The position numbers and the translations under genes were made by a program. From an uncultured Oscillospiraceae bacterium (lineage in GTDB: Bacteria; Bacillota; Clostridia; Oscillospirales; Ruminococcaceae), in assembly GCA_904397845.1 (NCBI GenBank), contig CAJFOX010000006.1, positions 24,539 through 88,538 on the forward strand: a stretch of 64,000 bases of DNA, read 5' to 3'. Shown here one piece after another: positions 1 to 8,964 of the stretch. The notes beneath the pieces are model-generated. The model saw only the letters and a list, made by a program, of their open reading frames with translations, was not told the origin of the DNA and ran no database searches. The stretch's first letter is position 1. The number at the start of each line of letters is the position of its first letter.

Positions 1-107
1 TTGTAAACACAAAAAACAAAAATCGTGAATTTGGTCAAAATTTCATAGAGATATGTGTATATTTTTTCGATTGTCCACGGAGACCGGAAAAACTTCTTTG
101 CACCATT

Positions 108-821
108 CTAAAAGCTGAATCGATAAGTCACACCATCCATATAAACAATATTATGATGAACGGGGTGATCTTCTTCGTCATATACAACCGTTCGCATCAA
201 AAAAAGCGCCGCCCCTTTGTTGATTCCAAGCAACTGAGCCTGCTCTGCCGTTGCGTAGGCAATCTCCACGCTTTTTTCCGAGCGAACCGGAACCAGCCCC
301 AATTCTTCTTTCAAAATGGCGTAGATCGATCCGCTGAGATTATGATGCAACAAAAATTCATACTTTGGATAGGGATAATAGGAATGCTCAATCAAAAGCG
401 GCACATCGTCCCGAAAACGCAGGCGCGTGATGTGAATCACCTTATCCTCCGCCGAAACGCCCAAGCGGCTGATATCATGTTTGTTTGCCTTATCCACCGT
501 TACAGACAAGACTTGGGATTTGGCCACCTGATGATTGTCTTCGCAATCTTCTGTAAAGCTTTTTAGCTTTACCAACTCTCTACTGGGACGCGTCTGGCTG
601 ACAAAAGTCCCTTTTCCCTGGCTTTTAATCAGGTACTTTTCATTGATTAATTCCTGGATGGCACGGCGGACGGTAATACGGCTGACATTATACTGCTTCA
701 TCAGCTCCTGTTCGGTGGGAATCTGCTGTCCCGGCGCATATTCCCCATTCACCACTGCAGTCCGAAGGATTTTCTTCAGCTGGAGGTATAGGGGTTCATT
801 GTGATCCTGCAACAGCTCCAC
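108..821 (-). CDS. GntR-family transcriptional regulator with UTRA ligand domain
   Basis: This 237-residue protein has the HutC/FarR-type GntR layout. An N-terminal winged helix-turn-helix (about residues 10-76, with the typical NVSRITVRRAIQEL recognition region and GKGTFV wing) is followed by a UTRA effector domain (about 95-232). UTRA domains usually bind sugar phosphates or small acids. The reading frame opens at a GTG (complement of 819-821) with a weak GGTGAAG ahead of it. It lies downstream of, and in the same direction as, a SIS-domain enzyme, so the likely role is control of that gene in response to an amino-sugar or similar phosphate (inference). A long inverted repeat sits just upstream. 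The exact ligand cannot be told from sequence. Confidence 0.9.
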   Translation of the reverse strand: MELLQDHNEPLYLQLKKILRTAVVNGEYAPGQQIPTEQELMKQYNVSRITVRRAIQELINEKYLIKSQGKGTFVSQTRPSRELVKLKSFTEDCEDNHQVAKSQVLSVTVDKANKHDISRLGVSAEDKVIHITRLRFRDDVPLLIEHSYYPYPKYEFLLHHNLSGSIYAILKEELGLVPVRSEKSVEIAYATAEQAQLLGINKGAALFLMRTVVYDEEDHPVHHNIVYMDGVTYRFSF

Positions 822-866
822 GATTCTTCACCATCTTTCTTTGCCAGTCTAAGCGATTCAAAACAC

Positions 867-906
867 AAAATATGCTATGATGTTATATCACATCATAGCA
901 TATTTT
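867..906. promoter_or_regulatory. 40-bp inverted repeat between the SIS gene and the GntR gene
   Basis: Two perfect 16-base arms (867-882 and 891-906, beginning AAAATATGCTATGATG) surround an 8-base centre. It lies 45 bp ahead of the GntR start and 20 bp past the SIS stop. It could be a terminator hairpin for the SIS gene, since a T run ends the minus-strand arm, or an operator for the GntR protein. The sequence cannot decide between the two. Confidence 0.6.
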
Positions 907-925
907 TAGCCACTTGTAAACAGGT

Positions 926-2035
926 TTATTTCACTTTTGTCGATAAAGCCCCGGAAAGATCACCCGGCATCTCAAATGCATCCAATCCGTGCCGGTCGAA
1001 GTATTCCCATAGGCGAATGCTCCACACCTGCAAAACCGGAAGAAATTCTGCAAAATCCAAAAGTCCGTTTTGCGCGCTGTAAATCGTCAGGCTATCCCTA
1101 GTAAAACCGGGCATTCCCGCCTGAGTGATCTGATAAGAGGGTGCATTCTTTTCCTGCAGGAAGCTATGAATACGGGAAAGCTTCTCATGATCCATGCTCA
1201 CCGAATCCAGCTGGAGCACTGCTGCTTCTTTCCGTGAAAGAAGCAGGTGCGGCCCATGCAGGTATTCTTCTACTTCAAAGGAATCAGAAGGAAGGAAGAC
1301 GCTCTCCATCACCTTAAGGGCAATTTCCAGTGTCGTACCGGTAGAATCAATGTTGCTGATCAGCGAAAAAGAGCGGAAATGGCTCCACTCTTCTACATTG
1401 GAGGCGCACCAATCCTTAGCCAGATCCAGATTCTGCTGCATATGGGTGGCGATAAAATCAAAATCCGCCATGATTTTATCATAACCCTTCGGTGACAGGC
1501 GTCCGCTGGCCAAACCGTATTCCAAGCCGATCACCGCCATCATCATAGCAGTAGCCAGCACTCCTTTGGTCATCACACTGGATTTTTCCTCGCCGCAATG
1601 GATATCCACCGCCGCAGACGATTCCATTGCCAACGGAGATGCCAGATTCCCAGTCAGTCCTACCACAAATGCGCCTTTTTCCTTCAGTTCCTTGACCACG
1701 TCGATAGTCGCAGCGCTTTTACCCGACTGGCTGGCCGCAATCAACAGCGCATTGCCAAAACTTTGGCCATTACGGCACATTTGCTCGTACATGGCGGGAG
1801 ATGCCACCAGCACATCCAGCTGCAGGGCCGACTCCAGAAGCGGTTTGACCATCAGCCCCGCATTATAGGAACTGCCAATGCCAAACAGCAAGATCTTGTT
1901 AAACTCTTTTCCCTGCACATTCTTTAAAAATTCAGCGCAAACTACTTTGCGGTCAGCCAAAATGGATTGGGTGACCGGTACATTTTCTTCCACATAGCCC
2001 ATAACCCGCTGGATATATTCTGCATTCTTTCCCAT
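926..2035 (-). CDS. SIS-domain sugar-phosphate isomerase/deglycase-like protein
   Basis: A 369-residue protein with two SIS (sugar isomerase) domains, related to the isomerase half of GlmS and to AgaS/FrlB-type enzymes. The first domain carries the phosphosugar loop FGIGSSYNAG and the segment AASQSGKSAATID; the C terminus ends in the GlmS-like pattern LSTKVK. Such enzymes interconvert or deglycate amino-sugar phosphates in the cytoplasm. I start it at MGKNAEY because a GAAAGGGGA ribosome site precedes that ATG; an upstream in-frame extension has no such site. A sigma-A-type promoter lies directly upstream. It is followed by a GntR/UTRA regulator. No PTS or transport genes are adjacent, so the substrate is unknown. 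Confidence 0.82.
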   Translation of the reverse strand: MGKNAEYIQRVMGYVEENVPVTQSILADRKVVCAEFLKNVQGKEFNKILLFGIGSSYNAGLMVKPLLESALQLDVLVASPAMYEQMCRNGQSFGNALLIAASQSGKSAATIDVVKELKEKGAFVVGLTGNLASPLAMESSAAVDIHCGEEKSSVMTKGVLATAMMMAVIGLEYGLASGRLSPKGYDKIMADFDFIATHMQQNLDLAKDWCASNVEEWSHFRSFSLISNIDSTGTTLEIALKVMESVFLPSDSFEVEEYLHGPHLLLSRKEAAVLQLDSVSMDHEKLSRIHSFLQEKNAPSYQITQAGMPGFTRDSLTIYSAQNGLLDFAEFLPVLQVWSIRLWEYFDRHGLDAFEMPGDLSGALSTKVK

Positions 2036-2083
2036 ATGTTTCCCCTTTCTGACTTGTTCGCGTATCCGAAAAACTTTGGAAAC

Positions 2084-2113
2084 AGTATACCAAATCCTGC
2101 GTCGGGTTGGCAA
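2084..2113 (-). promoter_or_regulatory. Sigma-A-type promoter of the SIS gene
   Basis: On the minus strand TTGCCA (2108-2113) and TATACT (2084-2089) are separated by 18 bp. It lies about 50 bp ahead of the chosen SIS start, overlapping nothing but the gap after the preceding gene. Confidence 0.6.
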
Positions 2114-2115
2114 GA

Positions 2116-2844
2116 CTACTTCCATATGCCATCTTGTTTCATCAAATAAGCGTAGCCCAAAAATCGGGGAGACTTTTCGCGGATATCTTTCTCGCTGATC
2201 CCGCGGTATCGTGTCAGATCATCGGACAGCGCACCGCCGCCCTTTCCGTCGATTGCCATATACTCATGAGTTCTTTCCAGCACGACGGTCAGCGGATCAA
2301 TCTCTTCTACCGGTTCCGGCTGCCCGCCGCGCCACCAGCCAGCCCAGCTCTCAACCAAGCGGGCCAACCGCTTTTTACGGACCGGCGGCCTGCTTTGCCG
2401 CTCCCGTTCCCGCAGGATCCGAGCGTTTTCCACCGGGATCCGGTACCCCTCAATCAGAAGGCCCAGCGCGTCTTCCGGATAGGCCAACGCCTGCTCAAAA
2501 GAAGTATCCTGCCGGCTCCATTCCTGTAACTGTGCCTTGGTAGGATTCTTAGGAAACGGCTGCCTGTCCACCAGTTCCGGGTGCAGGTTTAAAATGATAT
2601 TGACTTTCGCGCTCTGCCACTGCCCTTTCGAAAGCTCGCAAGGCTGCGCGCCATAAACTTCACGCAGATACGTGACGGTTTCGGAAAAGCTTTTCGCACA
2701 GGGCCGGGCCAGTTTCTGAGCCCGATCCAAAAAAGCTTCCTGCTCAATCCGCCGTTTTTCTATTTTCTTTTTCGAAACAACAAAAACCGCCGTTGCGCCG
2801 CCAATCACTCCAACAGAACTGGCCCGTCCAAATTTTTTCTTCAT
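2116..2844 (-). CDS. Hypothetical protein, basic, with short N-terminal hydrophobic stretch
   Basis: I do not recognise this 242-residue protein. It begins with a basic MKKKFGRASS, then a short hydrophobic, glycine-rich stretch (about residues 11-24) that could be a weak membrane anchor, and then a highly charged region rich in Arg, Lys and Glu. Tryptophans recur (GQWQSA, EWSRQD, SWAGWW). No catalytic motif is evident. Its start has a good AAGGAG site and it follows the exonuclease III gene by only 10 bp, so the two are probably one transcript. It is separated from the SIS gene by a promoter. A link to DNA repair would rest only on position. Confidence 0.7.
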   Translation of the reverse strand: MKKKFGRASSVGVIGGATAVFVVSKKKIEKRRIEQEAFLDRAQKLARPCAKSFSETVTYLREVYGAQPCELSKGQWQSAKVNIILNLHPELVDRQPFPKNPTKAQLQEWSRQDTSFEQALAYPEDALGLLIEGYRIPVENARILRERERQSRPPVRKKRLARLVESWAGWWRGGQPEPVEEIDPLTVVLERTHEYMAIDGKGGGALSDDLTRYRGISEKDIREKSPRFLGYAYLMKQDGIWK

Positions 2845-2854
2845 TTCATTCTCC

Positions 2855-3610
2855 TTAAAATTCCAGCGTCAATTCCACTGGGCAATGATCGCTCCCCATC
2901 ACCTCGTTATGGATTTTGGCATCTTTCATAAACGGCTCCAGTTTTTGGGACACGAGAAAATAATCGATCCGCCATCCAGCATTGTTTTCCCGCGCATGAA
3001 ACATATAGCTCCACCAAGAATAAGCACCGGTCGCATCCGGATAAAAGTAGCGGAAGCTGTCCAAATAGCCTGCCTGCTGCAGCGCCGTCATTTTTTCCCG
3101 CTCCTGAGGAGTGAATCCCGCATTGGCCACGTTTGTTTTTGGATTTTTCAAATCAATTTCCCGATGGGCCACATTCATATCGCCGCAGATGATTACCGGC
3201 TTTTTTTCCTCCAGCTGTCGGACATATGACAAAAACGCATCCTCCCACTCCATACGGTAATCCAGGCGGGTCAGGCCCCGCTGGGAATTGGGCGTATAGA
3301 CGTTTACCAAATAAAAGCGCTTAAACTCCGCCGTGATGACTCTTCCCTCTCCAGCGTGAACCGGCTGCGGCAGTTCATATGCCACAGACAGCGGCTCTTC
3401 TTTACAAAACAGCGCCGTACCGGAATATCCTTTCTTTTGCGCGCTGCACCAGTATTGATGATAACCTTCCAGCTCCAGTTCCAGCTGGCCGGGCTGCATT
3501 TTTGTCTCCTGAATGCAGAACATGTCCGCATCGGCTTTATTGAAAAAATCCAAAAAACCTTTTCCCATACAGGCACGCAGGCCGTTGACATTCCATGAAA
3601 TCAGCTTCAT
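2855..3610 (-). CDS. xth: Exodeoxyribonuclease III (AP endonuclease)
   Basis: This 251-residue member of the EEP phosphohydrolase family cleaves DNA at abasic sites and has 3'-5' exonuclease activity in base-excision repair. The family landmarks are all present in order: ISWNVNGLRA at the start, the metal-binding Glu in FCIQETKM, YTPNSQRG, CGDMNVAH, WRIDYFLVS and the terminal GSDHCPVEL with its catalytic Asp-His. The start at MKLISW is fixed by an AAAGGAGTGG site; a longer upstream extension in the same frame reads through a terminator and is not real. It follows gatB but is separated from it by a strong hairpin terminator, and it leads into an unknown gene. Confidence 0.95.
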   Translation of the reverse strand: MKLISWNVNGLRACMGKGFLDFFNKADADMFCIQETKMQPGQLELELEGYHQYWCSAQKKGYSGTALFCKEEPLSVAYELPQPVHAGEGRVITAEFKRFYLVNVYTPNSQRGLTRLDYRMEWEDAFLSYVRQLEEKKPVIICGDMNVAHREIDLKNPKTNVANAGFTPQEREKMTALQQAGYLDSFRYFYPDATGAYSWWSYMFHARENNAGWRIDYFLVSQKLEPFMKDAKIHNEVMGSDHCPVELTLEF

Positions 3611-3652
3611 CTTTCCACTCCTTTTTTCCGGCCAGCCGTTTGGCCGTATGAT

Positions 3653-3682
3653 AAAAAGGGCCGGAGCGTTCTGCTCCGGCCC
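3653..3682 (-). terminator. Rho-independent terminator of the aspS-gatCAB operon
   Basis: Perfect 10-bp stem (3658-3667 with 3673-3682, GGGCCGGAGC type) and 5-base loop, followed on the minus strand by TTTTTAT. It lies between gatB and xth. Confidence 0.88.
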
Positions 3683-3719
3683 GCAAAAATGAGACAGAGA
3701 TTGTTCCATCCCTAGCCTA

Positions 3720-5138
3720 TCATTCCTTTTTCAGGCTGTCAATAAGAAGCTGGGTTGCTTTCGCTGCATCTGCACGGCCCCGCGTCTCCCGCATCACCGC
3801 GCCCACCAGCGCTTTAAGCGCCGTCTCCTTACCGCCCAGATAACTGTGCACCACGCTGGCGTTTTCCGCAATGACCTTTTGGCAAATCTCGCGTAGTCTA
3901 CCTTCGTCAATCCCGGCAAGATCGTCTGCAGAAAGAAATTCGTGAGCACTCTTTCCGGTATCCATCATCTTCTCAAAGGTGGTTTTCGCCAGATTGCGGT
4001 TACATTTTCCGGATTCCACCAGCAAGCATAGCTCATGCAGCTGCGCCGGGGTGACTGGCGTCTCCCACGCATCCCGCTGGGCCTCGGTAGAATAGCGGTT
4101 AAACATCTGCCCTACGATAAACGCTGCGGCCGTTTTTGGCATTTTGAGCCCTTCGGCCGCTTCATCAAAGAATTCCGCCACTTTGCGTGACCGGATCAGC
4201 GCCGCTGCGTCTCCTTCGTTGATTCCCATGGCCAGATAGCGGGCCTTTTTGCGATCTGGCAACTCCGGTAAAAGCGCGCGCAACGCCTCGATTTCCTCCT
4301 GGCTGGTACGGATAGTGACCAGATCCGGTTCTTTGAAATAACGGTAATCGTGAGCATCCTCTTTGGAGCGCATACTCTCGGTCTCTCCAGTAACGTCGTT
4401 ATACCGCAAGGTTTCCTGCACTACCGGCTCACCGCTTTCCAGCAGGTCCACCTGGCGCTCAAACTCATATTCCAACGCCTTGGCCATAAAAGCAAAGGAG
4501 TTCATGTTTTTAATTTCCGTGCGGGTGCCAAGCGCTTGGCTGCCTTTGGGGCGCACCGAAATATTCACGTCGCAGCGCAAAGAGCCTTCCTGCATTTTGC
4601 AGTCGGAAACGCCGATGTACTTCATTAAAAGCTGTAGTTTTTCCACATACTCACGTACTTCATCCACTGAACGGAAATCCGGTTCTGTGACAACCTCGAT
4701 CAGAGGAACTCCACCACGATTGTAGTCCACAAAGGTATCTCCCCGCTCGTGAACGAGCTTTCCCGCATCTTCTTCAATGTGAATTCGGGTCAGACGGATT
4801 TTTTTCCCGCTGTCTAACGTAATATAACCGTCCAGGCACAATGGCTTATCGTACTGGGAAACCTGGTATGCCTTCGGCAGATCCGGGTAAACATAGTTTT
4901 TTCGATCCATTTTAGACACCGGGTTAATCCGGCAGTTCGTCGCAAGTCCGGCTAAAATCCCGTAACGCACCACCTGACGGTTGAGCTTCGGCAAAACGCC
5001 GGGCAGCCCAATACAAATCGGACAGCAATGGGTGTTTGGCTCGCCGCCGAATGCAGTAGTACAGCCGCAAAAAATCTTTGTTTTGGTGGAAAGCTCCACA
5101 TGGGTCTCCAGCCCGGCAACCAGTTCATATTCACGCAT
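3720..5138 (-). CDS. gatB: Asp-tRNA(Asn)/Glu-tRNA(Gln) amidotransferase subunit B
   Basis: A 472-residue GatB, the tRNA-binding and kinase subunit of the GatCAB amidotransferase, which converts mischarged Asp-tRNA(Asn) and Glu-tRNA(Gln) to the cognate amides. The cradle domain shows the metal-binding features (the Cys-rich FCGCTTAFG...HCCPIC region, MDRKNYVYPDLPK, HIEEDAGK), and the C-terminal helical plus YqeY-like tail runs to LLIDSLKKE. The start at MREYELVAGLETHVEL matches the family N terminus. It overlaps the gatA stop by 8 bases, a sign of translational coupling. A terminator follows. Its presence next to aspS implies indirect charging of Asn and possibly Gln tRNAs. Confidence 0.97.
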   Translation of the reverse strand: MREYELVAGLETHVELSTKTKIFCGCTTAFGGEPNTHCCPICIGLPGVLPKLNRQVVRYGILAGLATNCRINPVSKMDRKNYVYPDLPKAYQVSQYDKPLCLDGYITLDSGKKIRLTRIHIEEDAGKLVHERGDTFVDYNRGGVPLIEVVTEPDFRSVDEVREYVEKLQLLMKYIGVSDCKMQEGSLRCDVNISVRPKGSQALGTRTEIKNMNSFAFMAKALEYEFERQVDLLESGEPVVQETLRYNDVTGETESMRSKEDAHDYRYFKEPDLVTIRTSQEEIEALRALLPELPDRKKARYLAMGINEGDAAALIRSRKVAEFFDEAAEGLKMPKTAAAFIVGQMFNRYSTEAQRDAWETPVTPAQLHELCLLVESGKCNRNLAKTTFEKMMDTGKSAHEFLSADDLAGIDEGRLREICQKVIAENASVVHSYLGGKETALKALVGAVMRETRGRADAAKATQLLIDSLKKE

Positions 5139-6597
5139 ACTGACGGCACCCCCATTCGGTCTTCCGGTAAATTTCCCCGGCCATTTCCTGTTCAAACCAA
5201 TATGCTGTCTGAAGCAGTTTCGTTTCCTCAAATCGGTTTGCAATCAGCTGCATTCCAATCGGCAGACTTTTTTGATCATAGCCGCAAGGCATGCTCAAGG
5301 CAGGAATGCCTGCAATATTCACCGGCACCGTGCAAACGTCCGTCTGGTAGGTCTGCACCTGATCCTGGACGGCAAACCCTTTTGGAAAAGCCGTCATGGG
5401 AACGGTAGGAGCCAAAATAACATCACATCGCGCAAACGCTTCATTAAAGCCTTTGATAACCGCACCCCGCAGATTCTGCGCCTTTTTATAATAAGCGTCG
5501 TAATACCCGGCGCTCAACACATAAGAACCCAGCAGGATTCGTCTTTGAACTTCCGGGCCAAAGCCTTCGCTGCGGGTTTTGCAGATCATCTCATGGACGC
5601 TGCCATAATGCGCAGCCCGATACCCATATCGGATGCCGTCGTACCGGCCCAGGTTGGAGGATGCCTCCGCACAGGCCAGGATATAATATACCGGTAATGC
5701 GTAAGAGACTGATGGTACAGACAGATCCACAATCCTGGCACCCATCTTTTCATAGGTGCGTATGGCGCTTTGCAATGCCTCCTCTACCTGTGCATCTACC
5801 CCTTGGAAATATTCCTTCACCACACCAATGGTAAGATTTTCCGGCCTTTTGGCCAATTGCGGCGCCACCGGTTCTTTTTGTCCGACACTGGTAGAATCCA
5901 TTGGATCCCGCCCGCTGATAGCGTCATAGACCAGCGCGGCATCGGACACGCTTTTGCAAATTGGTCCGATCTGATCCAAGCTGGAAGCATAGGCAATCAG
6001 GCCGAACCGGGAGACTGTGCCATAGGTGGGCTTCAGTCCCACCAATCCGCAAAAGCCCGCCGGCTGGCGGATAGAGCCGCCGGTATCAGAACCCAAGGCG
6101 TATACCGCCAAATTACCCGCAACTGCCGAAGCGCCGCCACCGGAGCTTCCTCCCGCCACATACCCTGTGCCAAAAGGATTTACCGCGCCGCCATGACAGG
6201 AGGTTTCACAAGAAGATCCCATAGCAAACTCATCCATATTGGTTTTTCCCAGCAGCACTGCATTTTGCTGTTTCAGCGTTTGCCAAACGGTCGCATCGTA
6301 GATAGGCGTATACCCCTGCAAAATTTTGGAGCAGCAGGTGGTTTCGATACCGCGGGTAGATATATTATCCTTGATGGTCATGGGAATCCCTTCCAGCGGG
6401 GAGAGAAGTTCCCCTGCCGCAATTTTGCGGTCTACCGTTTCCGCCGTTTCCAGCGCCTGCTCTTTGGTGGTTCGAACATAGGCGTTGAGAACACTGTTAT
6501 CTCGGGCGATTCCGTCCAGATACGCCTGTGTCAGCTCCCTGCAGCTGACCTTTTTCTCTCGCAAAAGGCCGCTTAATCTTTCAATCGTACCTGTCAT
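5131..6597 (-). CDS. gatA: Asp-tRNA(Asn)/Glu-tRNA(Gln) amidotransferase subunit A
   Basis: The 488-residue amidase-signature subunit releases ammonia from glutamine for the GatCAB complex. The Ser-cisSer-Lys triad is readable: Lys76 in IPMTIKDNIS, Ser151 in the AGGSSGGGAS loop, and Ser175 in GSDTGGSIRQPA. Length and the N-terminal helix match the family. It lies between gatC and gatB, 11 bp after gatC and overlapping gatB by 8 bases. Product and partner assignments are firm. Confidence 0.97.
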   Translation of the reverse strand: MTGTIERLSGLLREKKVSCRELTQAYLDGIARDNSVLNAYVRTTKEQALETAETVDRKIAAGELLSPLEGIPMTIKDNISTRGIETTCCSKILQGYTPIYDATVWQTLKQQNAVLLGKTNMDEFAMGSSCETSCHGGAVNPFGTGYVAGGSSGGGASAVAGNLAVYALGSDTGGSIRQPAGFCGLVGLKPTYGTVSRFGLIAYASSLDQIGPICKSVSDAALVYDAISGRDPMDSTSVGQKEPVAPQLAKRPENLTIGVVKEYFQGVDAQVEEALQSAIRTYEKMGARIVDLSVPSVSYALPVYYILACAEASSNLGRYDGIRYGYRAAHYGSVHEMICKTRSEGFGPEVQRRILLGSYVLSAGYYDAYYKKAQNLRGAVIKGFNEAFARCDVILAPTVPMTAFPKGFAVQDQVQTYQTDVCTVPVNIAGIPALSMPCGYDQKSLPIGMQLIANRFEETKLLQTAYWFEQEMAGEIYRKTEWGCRQYA

Positions 6598-6608
6598 GAT
6601 CTTCTCTC

Positions 6609-6887
6609 CTATTTGCGCTTTCGGACTGGAAAATATCCGTTCTCTCCTCCGCCGACATTCTGAAGGATTTCCTGTACTGGATAGGACGGTACCACTTCAT
6701 CCTCCCGAAATACGTTGGACAATCCCTCCGCATTCTCATATTCTTCTGCCTGGGCGCCGGCGGCATTGATGGAATCCGCGAAAGCCAGGATGCTGTCCAT
6801 ATCTTTTGTCAGCGCATCCAACTGCTCTTCAGGGACATACAGCTTGCTCAAAAGGGCAATATCCAAAACCTCTTCTTTTGTTATCAT
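6609..6887 (-). CDS. gatC: Asp-tRNA(Asn)/Glu-tRNA(Gln) amidotransferase subunit C
   Basis: A 92-residue GatC, the small subunit that wraps around GatA and GatB and stabilises the complex. The N terminus ITKEEVLDIALLSKLYV and the region LDALTKDMDSILAFADSI are the typical helical segments, and the C terminus contains the usual LREDEV-type motif as FREDEVVPS. It sits 12 bp after aspS and 11 bp before gatA, so the four genes form one operon. Confidence 0.95.
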   Translation of the reverse strand: MITKEEVLDIALLSKLYVPEEQLDALTKDMDSILAFADSINAAGAQAEEYENAEGLSNVFREDEVVPSYPVQEILQNVGGGENGYFPVRKRK

Positions 6888-6899
6888 GTTCTTTTCCTC

Positions 6900-8648
6900 C
6901 TAGCGCAGTTTGATATGCGCTTCCCGCAACTGCTGCAATGTTACCGGAGCGGGCGCGCCCATTAAAAGATCCTGCCCGCTGCTGTTCATCGGGAAAGCAA
7001 TGACCTCCCGGATATTCTCTTCGCCGGTCAAAAGCATCACCATCCGGTCAATGCCAGGCGCCATGCCCGCATGGGGCGGGGCACCGTATTGGAACGCACG
7101 GTACAAAGCGCCAAACTTCTCTTTCAGAACGGCTTCGTCATATCCGGCGATCAAAAATGCTTTTCGCATGATATCCAGATCATGGTTGCGCACGGCACCG
7201 GAGGACAGCTCCACTCCGTTACAGACGATATCGTACTGATAAGCCAGTATTTCCAATGGATTTTTTTCTTCCAGCGCTTTCAATCCGCCCTGGGGCATGG
7301 AAAAGGGATTGTGAGTAAAGCTTACCGCGCCGGTTTCATCCTCTATTTCGTACATAGGGAAATCTACGATAAAACAAAAGCGGAATGCGTCTTTTTCCAG
7401 CAAATCCAGCCGTCGCCCCAGCTCAGAGCGGATCTGCCCTGCCAATTTAGGCGCAGTGCCGCGGCTGTCGGCAATAAAATAAAGGATATCCCCTTCTCCG
7501 ACAGCGGTGCGTTCTACCAGCTGCCTACGCTGTCCATCATTTAAGAACTTATCAATCGGCCCGGAAAAGGAAAGCCCACCTTCCCCTTTGAGATAGCCCA
7601 GCCCCTTCATACCGATCCCCAAAGCATATTCCAGCATGGATTCAAAAAACTTTTTAGACTGGCTTGCTGCGCTTTTGACGCAAATACCCCGTACCGTCTG
7701 CCCGCGGAAAGGCTTAAATTCACTTTCTACAAACAGATCACTCAACTCTACAATTTCCAGCGGGTTGCGAAGATCCGGCTTGTCGGTGCCGTATTTCAGC
7801 ATGGCATCTTCATAACGGATCCGAGGAAAAGGCCCTTCTGTCACCTTCCAATCTGAAAAGGCGCGAAAGGTATCTCCAATCACCTTTTCCGCTACTTTCA
7901 GTACTTCTTCCTGCGTGGAAAACGCCATTTCAAAATCCAATTGATAAAACTCACCGGGAGAACGATCCGCCCGGGCATCCTCATCCCGAAAGCATGGTGC
8001 AATCTGAAAATACCGGTCAAAGCCGGATACCATTAAAAGCTGTTTAAAAATCTGAGGAGCCTGCGGCAGTGCATAAAACTGGCCGGGATGCTTCCGGCTT
8101 GGCACCAGATAATCCCGTGCGCCTTCCGGTGAGGACGCGGACAGGATCGGCGTTTGAATCTCCAAAAAGCCCAAATTGGTCATCTTCTGGCGCAGATAAG
8201 CAATAATCTGGGAGCGCAGGACGATATTTTGATGCACTTTGGGGTTACGCAGATCCAAAAAACGATAGGACAGGCGCAACTCTTCCTTTGTTTCCTTTGA
8301 CTGGTCGATTTCAAACGGAAGCCCTGCGATCGCACGGCTTAATACTGTTAACGACTCGGCTGCCACCTCCACATAACCGGTCGGGATCTTGGGATTCACC
8401 GTCTCAGGAGCCCGCAGAACTACCGTGCCGCCGATCGACACGACCGACTCTTTTGTTACACCTTTTAAAAGGGTTTCATCATGGAAAACCGTCTGAACAA
8501 CGCCGTACTGATCCCGGATATCCACAAATAAAACGCCGCCATGATCCCGGATTGTCTGAACCCAACCACATACTCGAACGGACGATCCGATGTTATTCTG
8601 TCTCAGCTCCCCGCATGTATTGGTCCGGTATTGGTTTTCAAATAACAT
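6900..8648 (-). CDS. aspS: Aspartyl-tRNA synthetase (probably non-discriminating)
   Basis: This 582-residue class II synthetase has an N-terminal OB-fold anticodon-binding domain, the catalytic core, an inserted GAD domain (roughly residues 280-400) and motif 3 as GMAPGIDRMVMLL. Motif 2 reads FRDEDARADRSPGEFYQLD, with an extra residue compared with the common RADRQPEFTQ form as I recall it. I start it at MLFENQYRTN because of a GAAAGGGTG site; a longer in-frame N terminus lacks one. Being cotranscribed with gatCAB, it probably also charges tRNA(Asn) with Asp to supply the amidotransferase (inference). No T-box was seen upstream. Confidence 0.95.
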   Translation of the reverse strand: MLFENQYRTNTCGELRQNNIGSSVRVCGWVQTIRDHGGVLFVDIRDQYGVVQTVFHDETLLKGVTKESVVSIGGTVVLRAPETVNPKIPTGYVEVAAESLTVLSRAIAGLPFEIDQSKETKEELRLSYRFLDLRNPKVHQNIVLRSQIIAYLRQKMTNLGFLEIQTPILSASSPEGARDYLVPSRKHPGQFYALPQAPQIFKQLLMVSGFDRYFQIAPCFRDEDARADRSPGEFYQLDFEMAFSTQEEVLKVAEKVIGDTFRAFSDWKVTEGPFPRIRYEDAMLKYGTDKPDLRNPLEIVELSDLFVESEFKPFRGQTVRGICVKSAASQSKKFFESMLEYALGIGMKGLGYLKGEGGLSFSGPIDKFLNDGQRRQLVERTAVGEGDILYFIADSRGTAPKLAGQIRSELGRRLDLLEKDAFRFCFIVDFPMYEIEDETGAVSFTHNPFSMPQGGLKALEEKNPLEILAYQYDIVCNGVELSSGAVRNHDLDIMRKAFLIAGYDEAVLKEKFGALYRAFQYGAPPHAGMAPGIDRMVMLLTGEENIREVIAFPMNSSGQDLLMGAPAPVTLQQLREAHIKLR

Positions 8649-8742
8649 CGTAACACCCTTTCTCATTTTTGGATTGATTTCACCGGCCACGGTCCTTATT
8701 CAAAAGGAAAGCCGGTTTTTCAGAAAACTTTTGTTAAGACGT

Positions 8743-8764
8743 ATGTATGTATACAAACATACAT
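8743..8764. promoter_or_regulatory. Short dyad in the aspS/DDAH divergent region
   Basis: ATGTATG (8743-8749) and CATACAT (8758-8764) form a 7-bp inverted repeat in the AT-rich 316-bp gap between the divergent aspS and dimethylargininase genes. It could be an operator; the rest of the gap holds only promoter-like AT-rich sequence. Confidence 0.3.
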
Positions 8765-8907
8765 GTTATTGAATAATAATATTCTTTTCCGAAAGGAATT
8801 GCAATACACAAAAATGTAAAAAAGTTTTTCAAATTGCCTCCCCGTTTCAGAAAAAAACGCCAACTTATGAATAAATTTTAAAAATATCCTGATTTTTCTC
8901 GAATATA

Positions 8908-8936
8908 TTGAATTTTTATAATATATATTGTATAAT
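8908..8936 (+). promoter_or_regulatory. Sigma-A-type promoter of the DDAH-like gene
   Basis: TTGAAT (8908-8913) and TATAAT (8931-8936) with a 17-bp spacer, 28 bp ahead of the start codon, in very AT-rich DNA. Confidence 0.7.
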
Positions 8937-8964
8937 TATTCAAAATGCAACTGGAGGAATTTTC

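Noticed and set aside
8908..8964. N-terminal extension of the DDAH-like protein
   Set aside because: The extension would start inside the -35 box; the internal ATG has the GGAGGA site.
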